Source of the DNA: Solea solea
Taxonomy: Eukaryota > Chordata > Actinopteri > Pleuronectiformes > Soleidae
Assembly: GCF_958295425.1 (NCBI RefSeq)
Contig: NC_081149.1
Location: 6,229,194 to 6,293,193, forward strand
Length of the DNA: 64,000 bases
Reading direction: 5' to 3'
In this document: positions 48,201-61,173 of the stretch, in pieces
Position numbering within the stretch: position 1 is the first letter of the stretch
How the letters are laid out: each line of letters begins with the position of its first letter
The notes under the pieces: generated by a model
What the model was told of the DNA's origin: nothing
The model's input: only the letters and a program-made list of their open reading frames with translations
Database searches by the model: none
Position numbers and translations under genes: made by a program

Positions 48201-49984
48201 AAACGGCGCCATCCATCAGTTCACTTTGATCCATGAATTGTTCTGTGTGCCGGGCAGTTAATGAGCCCGCAGTCTGGCAACGACAAATCGACTCATCCTG
48301 GTACTCTCCTATAGGATTTTGCCCTCACGGAAATTGCAGATGGTTGACTCCTGATCATTTTTGTTATTGATTTTATTTTTTCCTCACAAGGCCAAACGTG
48401 GCACAGCGGCTACACGGTGGAGAGAAATGACCACATCAGTCTGCTATGATGTATGCAGCGCACAGGAAGTTCTACTCTACAAGATATTCCCAAGTCTGTC
48501 CGACACTTTTTTGGGGCACTGATGAAAAGAAAAGAGGAAACTTTGGTCGTCCATTTTCTGCCCTTCAGCCCGTGTAAGTGTCTTGTCGTCGGTCTTCAAC
48601 GTCCTTTGACAAGCTGGTTTGGTAGCGTTTGGTGTTACCTTAAAGGCAAGGTTGGAGATCCAAGCCCCTTTCTTCAGACCTCCCTCTTCCCGAAGCCACG
48701 CCTACAGAGCACAGGAACACGCAACAAACACCGTCTTTCGTATGCGACCAACACCTGTTGTTGGCGCCTTTTCCGTCATATAGTTGCTGCAACTCTCTCG
48801 TTGGATTGCACGATTAGTGCACAAAGAGGTGCACTCACATAGGGGGAGGGAGAGGCAGGTGGTTGATTGATGCATCGCGATCAAATGAATTAATTTGGAC
48901 CGTTCATTATGACTGGATGGTGTCAATAATATATTTCTCACGTGCAGCCACTTTAAGAACATCCTTGTTCTCTTGAGCTGGCGTGTGCAGAAACTTTTGA
49001 CGGTTGTAGGTGACTTTGAAAGATTTTTGGCTTTGCAAGTTAAAAAAATAGATAAATAAATAAAGCTAAACAACAAATAAAAAACTGAGTCAGTGGAAAA
49101 GTGTCAGGAGGGCAAGAGAAGTGGGAACAAATTTGTGTCGGAGGAGAGACCCCGAGGGACTGAGGGTATACCGCAGAGGGCAGAGTGTCAGCGCGCACAC
49201 AAAACACACAAAATACAGACACACACTGAGAGGAACACAAACACATCGCACAGTGAGGGATGTTAAAAAGACCCATTTTCCGTTTCCTGAAAAATAAAAA
49301 GTCTCTCCTCTCTCACCCTTCTGCTGCGTTCAGCCTCCTGTTTTCCACATTTACTCACAATCCACACAAAAGTGTGCTTCTGTGCTGTTGTGAATATTTC
49401 TGTTGTCATGTCGCCAACGACAAACACCAACCTCCGACTGTTCTGTCTAACTTCTTTTAAGGTGTATGCAAAAATAAATTCTGCAAGTGTGTGTCATTAA
49501 CACATGCAAACTCAAAGAATTCACTTCCAGTTTTATGTAAAGACATCATTTCAAATTAACTGCAGGCTGTGATTGGTCCACTTTGTGATTATCGTCCATG
49601 TCTTAATTTTTTATAAACAAACATTTTCTATCTATGTGTTTGTTAATGAGAGAAAACAATCAGTAACCATGGTAACGTTTGGTAACACTATTAATGTAGC
49701 GGACACGGTTATCGCCATCCAACCGCATCAAATGCAAGACCAGATCGGGGTTTACTGTTCTGAACTGCACCACGATGAGCTGGACTGCACTAGTACCTTT
49801 TGGTAGAAAGGCAACATAACCTGAAAGTTTAAAACCTAGGCCTGGATTTCTAAACTTTCTAAACCTGTGGACCCTACAAGGACATCGGTGAGCACAGTTG
49901 TGGTTATGCTCATGTTTTGGTTAAAAGAGACAACAAAGAAGATGTTTTCCAAGGACGCTTGCCTGTAGAAACATTGACTGTTGT

Positions 49985-50080
49985 GGGGTCTAGCTCCGCC
50001 CATACTATACCATTACTCTAGTACCCCAAGCGAAAGGTCCCAAAAAAAAATGGAACAGTTGGGGCCAGTTATTTTAATCC
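49985..50080 (-). mobile_element. Fragment of the GGTACAGT-type element
   Basis: CTAGCTCCGCCCATACTATA, GTACCCCAAGCGAAAGG and TTGGGGCCAGTTATTTT match the reverse complement of 23665-23775. Only this part of the element is recognisable. Confidence 0.55.
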
Positions 50081-50082
50081 AT

Positions 50083-50580
50083 TAAGGAAGCAAGAGCAGC
50101 CTTCATCACGCTAAAGAACGTCTGGGCCTCCAGATTTAGATCCTCCTCTACGGATCGGAGACATGGAGAACGAAAGCAACACAGCACAGGATGCAAACCT
50201 TCATAAACACCTGTCTGTGAGGAATCTTTAAAACCAGAACTGTGGGACAGAGCAGGACAAAACCCAGTTGGAAGCCAGATCCTCAAGAGGAAACAGTCCT
50301 GGATAGGGCACACACTTTTTCCCGGCGGTTGCCATGTTTTGCTTTTCACGGAGAGGAAGGAAGATTCTGCGCATGCGCTCATACATGGCGGTGTTGTGTG
50401 ATAGTGTATCACAGCGCCACCTAGCCGCCTGGCATGCATACCCAATCGAATTCCACACACTTTTGCGTCACACAGATTTCCTCCCGAAAAAGTGAAGACT
50501 TTTGCGTCTTCTGTTCAGACCGCCATCATGTAATCGTAGCCTCAGGAAGCCGCCATCCAGCATTGGCCTATGCTCCGACA
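50083..50580 (+). pseudogene. Decayed non-LTR reverse transcriptase C-terminus, split by an insertion
   Basis: With frameshifts and stops, the + strand reads like the C-terminal end of a LINE reverse transcriptase: RAAFITLKNVWASRF, MQTFINT, EARSSRGN and a degraded WIGHT segment. The reading is interrupted near 50317 and resumes at 50544 with LRKPPS, so about 225 bp of foreign DNA splits it. The pattern resembles RTE-like elements annotated elsewhere as craniofacial-development-protein-2-like. The clade is inference, and no intact ORF remains. Confidence 0.55.
50318..50541. mobile_element. Insertion within the reverse transcriptase remnant
   Basis: The remnant at 54237 reads CACACTTAGGAAGCCGCCAT without a break, but here CACACTT and AGGAAGCCGCCATCCAG are separated by about 225 bp. 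The insert is GC-richer, contains CGCGCATGCGC-like and GCGCCACCTAG sequence, and has CTT/CTC at its junctions (a possible imperfect 3-bp duplication). Its class is unknown. Confidence 0.5.
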
Positions 50581-51819
50581 GGGGCAAAGGGACAAAGTAA
50601 GTAAGTAATTCCGAATGGAAATAATGCAAAAAATCTTATTCTTATGCAATACGTATTTTTGCATTATTTCCAAGGTCATAGGAATGACAGGGAGAATTAA
50701 GTAGCTCTCCAAGGACATGGACTGCACTTACTTTTGTTTAATGGCTCAAAATAATCAAGACAAAAAAACAACAACAACCTGCTATTGCTTCCTGTGACCA
50801 CTGGGTGGCACTGTGACTACGTAACTATTTCACAGTATCGACATCATATTTAAAGACTTAGGCAGGTTATAATATTTACAGTTGAGTCCCTGCAACCTTC
50901 TCTTCATCACTTAAGAGATAATATACTGTACGTTATATTTGTACTTAACAACAGCGCCCCCCACAGGTGAGGCACTCGTTACTACACAGCACAGGCAGTG
51001 AAATAATACACTGTATGCTGTTGTTTTGCTTGTGCCTGTGTCTGGGTTTTTTTTTATTATTATTATTGGGATTCATGGACATGTCAGTTCAGGTTATTCT
51101 CCAACGGTGGAACTCACTCCACTTTTTATATCCAGAACAAAATGGGCAGCAAATGGAGAGGCTTTACACCAGGTGGACCGTGGTGAAGGTCAAGGTGCTC
51201 AGCTGCCTCTGTGTGTGTGTGTGTACGGTGGGGTCTCTGCTCTGTATGGGATCATTTCTTCGCAATAGGGAGGAGTGAGCACATAAATGGTTTCTACTTT
51301 CTGGCCAATCTCCTCAGGGGAAATTTCCACTCAAGGGAAGAATTAACACAAACACTTTTCACCTCCGTCTTAAACTAACTGCCGTCTTCACAGCTGCTGC
51401 GTGTGTTTTCCTTTTTAAGCCGTATTTGCTTTTGCTGTGTTTTATGTTTGTCATAATTTGCTTCACATGCTTTATGTTGTGTCCACTTTAATGGAAAGCA
51501 ATTCTCTTGTAAATAAGGCGTTTTGTCTCCGTTGCCTCCTCCACGTGGAAGATTAATGAGGATGAGTTTTTGTATTTGAGGGGATGTTTCATTTGTGCCC
51601 CTGTTGCAGGAGGAATAAGCAAACTTCACAGTTTTCTTTCGGGGTATAATTGAGTCCTTTTGAAGTGTGGTTGTATGAGGTACTAACTCAGAGTTAGCAC
51701 TGACAGCACGAAACACAGGCGCTCACTCGCTCTGAAAACGCAAGGAAACTTCTCACCAAATAAAATCACTGTCAGTTTAATTTTAAGAGTATGACCAGTG
51801 CTACATTTGACCTTCAGAC

Positions 51820-52270
51820 TGCCCTTTTTCAACTGGAAACTTAAGTTTGTGTTGTTCTGTAAAGAACTTAAAGTTATAATATGTAAGAATATCATTAGTT
51901 TTCTGCTTTATCTAACTTTTACGGACAGGAAACTAACGTTTTTTTCACTTTGTCAACCGCAAACTCCCCCTGAACCAAAGCCCATAGAGAAAATGTGCAA
52001 TTTTAAGTAGTAGATCCACTCTGTCCTCTATTTTGCAGGTTAAGTTATGTTATTGTTTAATTTCTTTAGAGACATAAACTTACCCCAACCAGGCAGCAGC
52101 AGACCAGCAGCTCCTGTTTCCCCCGTGAGCTAAAATCACTGATTTTCACTATGGACTTTGGTGCGGGAAAGTGAGTGGTTTTCAAACTTAAGCTGAGGCA
52201 GATGTTCTTAGGTAAGTATTTTTCTTAAGTCGCTAACATCTTCTGCCGGCAGCCATGTTTTCAGTGAGAG
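51820..52270. mobile_element. Palindromic element family, copy 8
   Basis: Starts GCCCTTTTTCAACTGGAAAC, has AACCAAAGCCCATAGAGAAA in the left arm and TCACTATGGACTTTGGTGCG in the right arm. The interior CAGACCAGCAGCTCCTGTTT is shared with copy 10. The left arm is lengthened by about 80 bp of extra sequence. Confidence 0.65.
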
Positions 52271-52852
52271 TGACCTTCCGTGACCCCAAAACATCTGGAA
52301 GGATTTAAAGATGCTGAGGTGCCAGACAGACAGGTGTGTTCTCCTCTTCCCGTTTCCTCCGCTTCCACAGACCGAGCCGTGACTTGTTCAGTTCACTTAC
52401 CGGTGCTTTATTTGCTGTTCGCCGGAGTGTCTGAGAGTCAGGTAATTTTTCTTGAACTGCCGCCAACATGGTACCATCTGTCTCCTCCCATTTAAACACC
52501 GGAGGTGCTGCATGAGAAATTAATATCCAATGCTTCAGCTCCACCTGCAAGAAACAGAAACAGGGGGGATCCTGATCCACAGGAGGAATGAAAATGTGAT
52601 GTTTTTTTAACTTTTTTTTTGGTGTCTTTTTGGGGGTGTAAATTCTAATCTAACACATTTTTAATTTCTTCATCTGATTGTCTTTGTGACAGCAGACAAG
52701 TGGATTAAAGACAGCAGACGGAGTTTCGTGATTTGTAGGAGCCCGAGAGCAACCTGAGGGGATCTGTTGAAATTAAGAACAGGGATATTTGAAGTTTTTT
52801 TGAATTGTGGAGGTATGATCTGCTGACAATGTTCATCTCTCTGAAGTTTAAA

Positions 52853-53170
52853 AAGCCTTTTCTAACTGTTTCACAAAGGTTTATAAACCGCACACGCTCT
52901 ACCACGCCAAAATCTGCATTTTAAGCTAACAGGGACACACAAGCAGCTGGTCTACTGCTGCCACATTTGGTCAGTTTGTGTCAAATCAAATGATTTGAAA
53001 TGCCAAAAGTCACAAAATAACACACTGTGAATGTACTGACAGAGGCAGCAGAGTATCAACAACTCGTGTGTGCTGTGTCGTAAAATCGCCGATTTCCTCT
53101 TTGGACTTGAACCGTTTACAGAGAGACAAAAACCCTGCATTTCCTGATGGAAAAGGCTGTCTAACAGCAT
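52853..53170. mobile_element. Palindromic element family, copy 9
   Basis: AAGCCTTTTCTAACTG at the left and GGAAAAGGCTGTCTAAC at the right are inverted ends. The interior CAGCTGGTCTACTGCTGCCA and GACAGAGGCAGCAGAGTATC are family-typical. The diagnostic CCATAGAG core is decayed. Confidence 0.6.
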
Positions 53171-54236
53171 TATAAATGCATTTAAATATTCGGAAGATAA
53201 TGATAAACTTAGGTTCACAGACATTTCATTCTTTCCTTGAATGGCTGAAGTCAGTTTTTAGCTGCGAAGTGTCGTCACAGCCTTATCTGCATGTGCAGTA
53301 AAATCTCCCGAGGCACGAAACTCGACAGTGCTCAGTCTACAAAGAGAAAAAGTTGCACAGGAAATGAGTCTGGATAGTTTATCCAGCCTTCAAAAAAAGC
53401 CCATCTTCAATGAGAAGCTGCTCAATATGCGTTCGCCTCTCCCAACAGATAATTACCTGAGCCATGATTGCAGCGGAAAATGGGAAGTGACCCGTGAGAT
53501 TCCGACATCTTCTGGAACGTGACGTCAATCTCAGATAACGTTCCTCGCTGGTCTAAAGATAACAAGAGGGAGGCGTTAGTGTTGTGGACATTTAAATACA
53601 GAGAACACACAGGAAACAAAAACAGACATGGAACAAAGCGACTTCAAAAAGCAGAAAGCAATCACGATCTGTGTGAAGACGAAGCCTAAAAAAGTGGTTT
53701 GCCCACGACTCAAACCCCCCGACGCGAGAAATCAATGCTGTTTTGAAGCCTTGAGTTTTTGCAGTTTGTCCAGCGACGTATTGGTTTTCTGACAGATGAG
53801 ATTATTGGCTGCATCTGAATCAGCCAAATCAGCCTAGGAAGGTCCCGAACTGAGTGACGGGACCAGCGTCAGCCATTTTAATGGCAGTCTGAATTCCCCT
53901 TAACGCTAAGGAAAGGGGCCCTCGTTGCTTTCTAGTGTTTGTCCTTGAGCATAGACTGAAAGGAGAGGAGATAATGAAACTCCTCAATCAAAACACACCA
54001 ACACTATATGGACAAAAGTAATGGGATGCCTGACCATCACGCAGACAGGGACTGTAATGACGTAGTCAAATACATATACAGGACTTTAGTATGGAGTTGG
54101 CGCCACTTTTGCAGCTATGACAGCCTCCACACGTCTTCTTGGAAGACTTTCCTCAAGTGTTTCTGTGTGAATTTGTGTGCATTGATTCTGTCAAGCCACC
54201 AAACTTCAGACCTTCAACTCAAATGTCAAATCAGTC

Positions 54237-54450
54237 CTTCTCCATGTCATGATCTGAGACATGGAGAACAACAAAGGTGACACAGCCCAGGATGCAAACC
54301 TTCATAAACACCCATCATCTGAGAAGAATCTTTAAAATCAAATGGTCAGACAAGATAAGCAACCTTGAGTCTTGTGGGACAGAGCAGGACCAAACCCAGT
54401 TGGAAGCCAGATCCTTGAAGAGGAAATGGTCCTGGATAGGGGACACACTT
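54237..54450 (+). pseudogene. Decayed non-LTR reverse transcriptase C-terminal fragment
   Basis: Translation across 54259-54440 gives MQTFINTHHLRRIFKIKWSD, then ISNLESCGTEQDQTQLEA and KRKWSWIGDTLRKPPS. This is the conserved C-terminal block of LINE reverse transcriptases (canonical LRRI, RWPD.ISN, RRKW.WIGHTLRKP). It is a short, frameshifted remnant without the catalytic domain. It is paralogous to 50083-50580. Confidence 0.65.
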
Positions 54451-54739
54451 AGGAAGCCGCCATCCAGAACGCATTGCCTCCAGGGGGCGACTACGGTGGT
54501 TGCATAAAATAGCAGTCTTGATAGAAGTCTCCTCCATCTCACTTGACTTTTCAGCATCAGTAAACACTGTCCTGAGGACTTAATGAACTCTGACACTAGT
54601 TTCAGGTCTTCTTCAAAACAGCATGATATGGGCGGACACCAGTGTGATTGACAGCTTGAACCATCCAATGGGCAGGAGATGCCTGTGAAGCTCCAGTATT
54701 CAAAAACTGACTCAGCAAATCACAAAAAAATCACAAGGC

Positions 54740-54960
54740 TTCAAAGAAGTCCACTACAAAGTGTCCAATTTATTCAAAATAAAAGCATTTGTGTTAATAT
54801 GGAACGATGCATAATTTACAATAAAAAATAAATTTATAATGCAAAATGAATCTTAATAGAAAAACAGAAAATTATTTGATTTTAAGGGGCAAGCCATATG
54901 AAATCAATTAGAGGGCCAGATGTGGCCCACGGGCCGTAAGTTTGGATACCTCTCGTCTAG
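54740..54960. repeat. hAT-like non-autonomous element
   Basis: An AT-rich body, then GGGCCAGATGTGGCCCACGG and CCGTAAGTTTGGATACCTCT. This matches the usual GTGGCCCGCGGGCCGTA end of hAT-type repeats. The opposite-orientation relative is at 47172. Confidence 0.5.
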
Positions 54961-57150
54961 TGAATTTTCCTTCACATTTTTCCATTGACGTTGTCCTATG
55001 AAGTGAAGAAACACTGTACAGGAAAGGACTTTTTTGGTGTGTTCAGTTTTGGATGAGTGAGTGAAACTGAGGAAGAACAGAGTCCAGACCAGAAAACCCT
55101 AACGTGACTGCGTCAGATCTGATCACAACACTTGAGCCAACACAGAAAACACTGCATTTGTGCCAACGTAGCCGCTTCCAGCGAGTCCAACGACCACTTT
55201 CCCCCCGTCGATATTTAGATAACACAGTTAAAAAACAAACTTTAATTAAGTCTTTTATGACTGACACAGTACAGCAAGGACGTCGGCAATTAAATTTCCC
55301 TCCCAAACAAATTTGGCAAAGTAAACCAGCGGCATATAAATCTAAGTTATACGAAACGGAGTCTCGGCGGTGATACGGATGAAACAGATCCTCCCAAACT
55401 GACTCTGACATCTGAATGAGTTGACACTTTACGCGGCCTTGTGTCGACTCTAATGAGAATATAAATTCTGCCTGGTTGAACATTTTCCTGCATAAGTTGC
55501 ATGGAATAAAAAATTACCACATTAATCAGTTACGGCTTCTTTCTTTTTTTTTTGTTCAAGCGCCGCATCCTTGGTAAGCGTAATTACGATGATGAATAAA
55601 TATTGATGTGTCCCTGGATTACATTATCAATGCATTGCAGTAGAGATTCATCAATGTCCCGTACAGGCGTGAAGACAGAACTTTAGATTCAGTTAAATGA
55701 CTATGTTTGTGTGTGTGTGTGAGTTGAATGTGAGAGCGGTGCAGGCAGAGTTTGGGTGAGGACATTTGCTTTGTGTCATCGGGGTAAACACAGGGACATT
55801 TATTGATTAGGGTTGTCACTTTTTAAATTTGGATAACTGCTTGAACTTTGGGGGAGGGCATAGTTTGATAATGGTGCACCTGTGGGAAATTGCCGTGGGA
55901 ATAATACACATAACTCCTTATATGGACGTCCTGGGGCTTTGTGTTTATTCAGGCGTTAAAAAGTGCAATTCAAAAAAGTTTTGATTAATTTTATATTGCA
56001 TTTTTAGCAGTGATATAAAGTAGCAATAATTGTGCAGAAGTTACAGAATTAGACAATTTTTCTTTTGTTTTTGTTAAAAAAACGAGTCAAGTGAACTTTG
56101 AAATGTGACGTATTTCCAAATTTCACAAATTCAATCCAATTTTAAAACTTTTTAGTACTGTTTTTGTTTATTTAGTTGGTGAATTTTTTTTTTTTCTCAT
56201 CAGATTACCTCGGTTTTGCTAGAAATAAAAAGATATGAGACACTTTCTTATACCCTCTGTATTGACTGTATGTTTTAACATAGTAATGGAAAAAAGCAGC
56301 AGTGTTCTCAGGGTTAAAAAACCCTGTAAATATGCAGCCTAGAAGTGCATCAACAACAAGAGGTAAAATAACATGTCACTTTAGCACTTCGGTCTTATAA
56401 GGTAAGACTTTTCTGAAGCAGTTGTTTCTGCAGTTTTTGACATTGAAATAAAAAATAACATATGTAACCGGTCATTTGTGCAGTGCGACAGCACGACGCG
56501 CGTTTACTTCAGGCAGCTTTTACTCACCGAAAAACATGGACAGGAAACATTGATCCAGGGTGGAACAAACGGGGTTTGAAAGATTTGGAGCAAAGGTGCT
56601 GATGCTGGAGGAGGAGGAGGAAGACAAAGGGGGGAGCGAAAAAAGCTGCCGGGGAAATCAGCTTTTGATGAGTGGGGAGAAAAAAGGCCAATAGAAAATG
56701 TGAGTCTCACTTCTTCTCCCTACCTTTTTTTCTTTTCTTTATGTGATGCTATGAAGGGGACGGCTGAGAGAGCAGGAAAGGCCATTTTATCAGCTGGAAA
56801 TGAGTCTGTCTCTCTCAGCCCCCAAGACACATATTAGTTTTATACTTGTCACTTCCCTTCTGCACTTCCAACCACATTTGCCAGCGTGTTCGCTCAGTCT
56901 TCCCGCTCAGATTTACACACACACACACACACTCGCTGCAGGAGGAGCCTCGCCTTCTTCTTGTCTGGTTGATCACTTTATGTCTTATCTGAAGATGAAA
57001 CAGTCAGATACTGGATGCTGACACACTCACTTTCTTTTTTGGGAAGTAAAAGGGAGTAAGAGGGAGTAAAAGACTAATTTTCACATATTTAGTGCCAGAG
57101 ATCAAAACCCGAGGGAAACTCTTAGGGGCCGAGGCTGAGTCAAGTGTAGT

Positions 57151-57172
57151 ACATACTGTATTTACAGTATGT
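57151..57172. repeat. Perfect 10-bp inverted repeat, 2-nt spacer
   Basis: ACATACTGTA at 57151 is complementary to TACAGTATGT at 57163, followed by a doubled ATTAATTGAACA unit. Confidence 0.85.
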
Positions 57173-57443
57173 ATATTAATTGAACATTAATTGAACACTA
57201 AAAAAGTCCCATCTGTTTACGTCCAGTCAGAGCAGATTTGCTTTAAACCTTTTATCTGAGAATTCAAGGCACATTCATTAATCTGCACTTTGGGAAAGTA
57301 AAACTTTAAAGCAGATTAGACGATGTCAATATCTTCACTCGCAGCTTCTGCTCGTCTTCCTGAACATCACCGTGCTCCCAAACCTCAAAATTGACTTTGC
57401 ATCAAAATAGAATAAATCATTTGTGGTCTCAAGACGTTAATAC

Positions 57444-57470
57444 TGGTAACTAATACCTGGTTAGTTACCA
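57444..57470. repeat. Perfect 10-bp inverted repeat, 7-nt loop
   Basis: TGGTAACTAA and TTAGTTACCA pair around TACCTGG. Confidence 0.85.
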
Positions 57471-57829
57471 CAAAAAATATTTACAACTTTTTTTTACTTA
57501 ATGCTACAGAAAAAAGCTACTAACATTACTAAATAAACCATTTCTTACCATAGAAATAAGTCAATGCGATTTTACGAAACCATTACAACCATTACAAAAA
57601 CAAACAAGTGTTTTGGAGGCGGAGCTTTGACCAGAGGCCTGAAAAAGTACAAGGTGGGAAGTATTCATGAGGTAAATACAGATCTTTTTGTTGCAAAAAA
57701 ACATAACAAATATTACCAAAACAACATGTAATGTCTAACATTACAAAAGACCTCACTTTTGAATCCGCAAAACCTTTCGACAACTTTTCGACTTTAACGT
57801 GTCTTGCTCATTTACGTAGGGTGCAAATT

Positions 57830-58205
57830 GCCAAAAATGGACGCCAAAATTCAATATGGCCAACTTCCTGTTGAGTTGAGGCCATGGTGACTGTCGACTT
57901 TTTTTGTTTTGTTGGTCTTGGTCTGTAACATCTTCCCACCAAGTTCCGGGAAATTTGGTGGTACACAATGTATGCCAAAGTTATAGGGCACTTCCTGTTT
58001 CGTGGCGAATGGGGGGAATATTCGCCCAAACCCTGAGGGTTGCCGTGGCCACGCCGTTCTGAATCCGCTTTTTGCCAGACCTGACCTCCATGCCAAGTTT
58101 TTATGCACGTTGACCCCATCAAAAATGGCCGCAAAGCCACGGATATAATAATAATCTGAAGGATAACGCCGTTTCGCCCCCTGCCATTGGTGGCTTGGGC
58201 CCTTA
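57830..58205. repeat. Dispersed repeat of unknown class
   Basis: Contains GCCAAAAATGGACGCCAAAA, CACTTCCTGTTTCGTGGCGA, GACCCCATCAAAAATGGCCG and a terminal GTTTCGCCCCCTGCCATTGG then GGCTTGGGCCCTTA. This phrase-like layout recurs in fish genomes. ORFs on the minus strand here are readings of the repeat. Confidence 0.5.
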
Positions 58206-61173
58206 CGTGTGTTTTGTCCTTCTCCATGTCATGATAAGTGTCTTGGAAGTGGAGCTTTAACCAGAGGGCTGGTAGTCCTAGTTTATGACTGTAAATGTAA
58301 AAGTGGTATAATAGGAAGATTGTTATTATGGTTTAACTGATTGACTGTAGGTTTGTTTTTGTTTTTGTTGTGGCAGCAAATCAAGAATAAGCTGAGATGT
58401 TTTTCTGTGAGCATCTGAAAAACCTGACGTGCTGAGAAAAAGTTGAAAAGATAACTGGAGAGAACAGGATTCTTCCTCCAGGGTCTTTCTTCTGGTGATC
58501 CATGATGATGGAGCAGAACAAGAACATGTCAACGACGCCTCGACACGAGCAGCGCAGCCGACAACAACGTCTCGCACGGCTACACAATCTCATACCGCTC
58601 ATTTATGTCTTACGTGTCCAACCTTGACACTGAACCTTGGCAGCTCCTCTGATAGACATCTCCATCATGGCTTTACCCTTCGAGGTGTCAGTTTGGAGGA
58701 AGGATGATCCTCTGCGTCCGCGTTTTTTTACATAAATGGACGGCGGATTTGGTGGAAATTAAAACTTGACATTGTGACTAATGAGATTTTCGGCCGCCAA
58801 TCTCAAATCCAATCTCGGAGGCAGAGATAAAAAAAAAAACAGCACAAACAATGATAACTGCTTCGGCGACATTATTAATAAGTGGATTACACAGGGTCAC
58901 ATTTACATTCATTCAAGGCTTTTCAAAGTGACGTACTGTAAAGCCTCAAACCTCCTCCCAGTGTCGTGCCAGGCGACGGTCGGCGGGCCGGCACACGCGC
59001 GCTGGAGTGGACGCGCTCACAATCAACAGCAAGGTCAGAGGGTGAGCTCACAGATCCTTCATTATCGCCCAAAACAATTTTCTTTCCACCACACAATTAG
59101 TGCCACGGATCCCAGTGGATGTGGAAACAAAGGATATGGTCTCCAAACACAGAGAAACAAACAAAGACTGCAGGCAAATTGGATTTTTTTTTATTTATTT
59201 AGGCCGATTTAAATGGATTTGTTTCCAAAAATAAGCGGCCTACGCCATCCCACTGGGTCACTTCATAAAGACGTTAAGTGCTCGTGATTTTGGTGCGGTG
59301 GTCAAACACAGATGCAGGGAAAAACCCAAAATCCAAATCCCAAATCCAAACAATCGGCTTGTTAAGTGGCAGAGAGGAAATCCTGCATTGCAAAAAGGAA
59401 AACTCTGGTGTAGATGAAGAAATCGTGTTTTGTTGTTATCCAGACCTTCACAAACCTCTAATATAATGTATTATGTCTTATATGGATGCATTATATCATT
59501 ATATCATCTCTATTACGGCCAGTTACATAAACCTCACATTTCTTTTTTGAAAAAGTAATTATGTCATTCATTTCTTTTTAATTTGGAATTCCATTTCATT
59601 CATAAAAAAAAAAATTAATAATTGAACATCATCATAAATTCTATTTTCTGATTAAATGGAGCAGAAAGAAGAAAGAAGTTTATAGCATCTGCTCCTCTTT
59701 CACAAATCTCATCAACTTCAGGCCGACAAACACACACACACACACACAGCAATATTCTAAATGGAACTAAATAGTTATCAACTTAATAGTGTAATCAACC
59801 AGATCATACAACTTTAATAACTTTAACTTATTGCTCTTCTTGGTAAAAATGAAGATGGAATTTGAGAATGTTTTACATGAATTTCCGCAGTTGAAGTTTG
59901 CCCTCTATTATGACGCCCAAAAACCTGGCCTCCTTTACTCCACATATCCGTTGGCAGCCAAAACTAAAATGTTGCTCGTTCTCTGTAAATGTGGCACGTC
60001 GGGGATCTGCATTGCAGTTGTTTTGGCTTCACTTTTGCGGACATTGTATGAGGCAGACATTGAGAAATATTAAAACTTTGTGACTGTGGCAGAACCTGCA
60101 TTTCAGGTCAAAGAGTAAAAAGGTCCAAACCAACCTTTCATTGCCGGACAGGGTGCAACCAACGTCTTTGCCGTTTTCCTCCTCCTTCCTCTGTGCTTTC
60201 CAACATGGAGGTAAACGTCCTCCACAGGTGGGTGACGATGAGGAGCGGAGCTGGAAGGTTGGGTCAGAGATTTCACCCGGTGAAGGTCAGACACCCACAG
60301 CTGTGAGATAACTGTAAAGTATCTGATTATGCCCTGAAAGTTGACTGTGATCGTCATTAAACGAAAAGAGTTGGTAGTAAATGAATAATACTACCAATAT
60401 TTATAAGGAAGAAGGAAATAAGTTACTGCCACAGACGAGTCTCCTCTGTTGTGTCTAATGTCTTGCAAACTAATGTCATTGTCACGTCGCTCAGTGGGAG
60501 ACAACGCTGTTGACAAGTCAGGCTCGCCGTGGCAGGGTGGACACGTGAATGTGCCAAGGTCTAGGGGGGGTGGAGAGGGGGAACGGATGAGGAGGGCCAA
60601 CAATGTGAGCAGTAATGTGCTAATCCATAACGTGCTGGGAAACTATCCCATAATTACCGAGCGCATCGGGGTCCAAGCATACATTTGCATTGATCATTAC
60701 AGCACAAATCCACCTGGTTGAAGCGACTGACGACACCAATCATTGCCCTAATGAGTCCCACTCAGCACTGGGAGCGAGTTATCCCAGAGTGATCGCCTTT
60801 CTTGCGAAATAATAGGTGCACATCTGTCACAGGGCGCTACACACGCTTTGTATTCCTGTACAAGCGGCAGGGAAACTGTGGAGTTCCTGCTGTGATCGAC
60901 ATAACGGCGAGTAAAAGGGAACCATGGTTGTTTACTTTTGTTGAAAAAGCAAAGTGTTTTCCTCCCGTCAGGTCAGAGTGAATGGGAGAAATAGTTTAGT
61001 CATTTGGCGAAGTGATCCGCGGTTACATACAGCACTTACAAACTTCATACTGCAGCGCCTGCAAGAGTAACACATCATTTAGATGGTGTAACTGTGATCG
61101 ACAAAGGATCAATACAGTTGTTTGTCCACGTTTTCATAGGTGTAGTCGTATGGGTTATTTCCAGGTTAAAATA
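58206..61173. other. Intergenic region, no gene recognised
   Basis: One AC repeat (59730-59748). About 60460-60830 is GC-balanced, non-repetitive and could be a conserved non-coding stretch, but nothing proves it. The reading at 59831-60073 (80 codons) is not recognised. Confidence 0.6.
59730..59748. repeat. (AC)n microsatellite
   Basis: About nine AC units. Confidence 0.9.

Larger units (their letters stand above)
42521..49984. other. Intergenic region, no gene recognised
   Basis: No reading frame resembles a known protein and no exon chain with splice sites stands out. Contents seen: a LINE-tail fragment (44180-44235), CA, AAT, TTCC and TCCC microsatellites, and a hAT-like piece at about 47172-47300. 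Most of the region appears unique. Confidence 0.6.
50581..54236. other. Intergenic region, no gene recognised
   Basis: Holds palindromic-family copies 8 and 9 (51820-52270, 52853-53170). ORFs up to 113 codons have no recognisable domains. The rest is unassigned. Confidence 0.6.
54961..57829. other. Intergenic region, no gene recognised
   Basis: Short GT (55707-55721) and AC (56915-56932) repeats, and two perfect 10-bp palindromes (57151-57172 and 57444-57470). ORFs up to 146 codons lack recognisable similarity. Confidence 0.6.

Noticed and set aside
53328..53522. 64-codon reading with a plausible-looking composition
   Set aside because: No known similarity, no supporting exons or signals nearby; it adjoins transposon copy 9.
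57808..58227. 139-codon minus-strand reading
   Set aside because: It lies entirely within a dispersed repeat recognised from its phrase-like motifs.
59831..60073. 80-codon reading that looks protein-like
   Set aside because: I could not match it to any family, there is no promoter, splice or polyadenylation context, and it is within chance length for this region.
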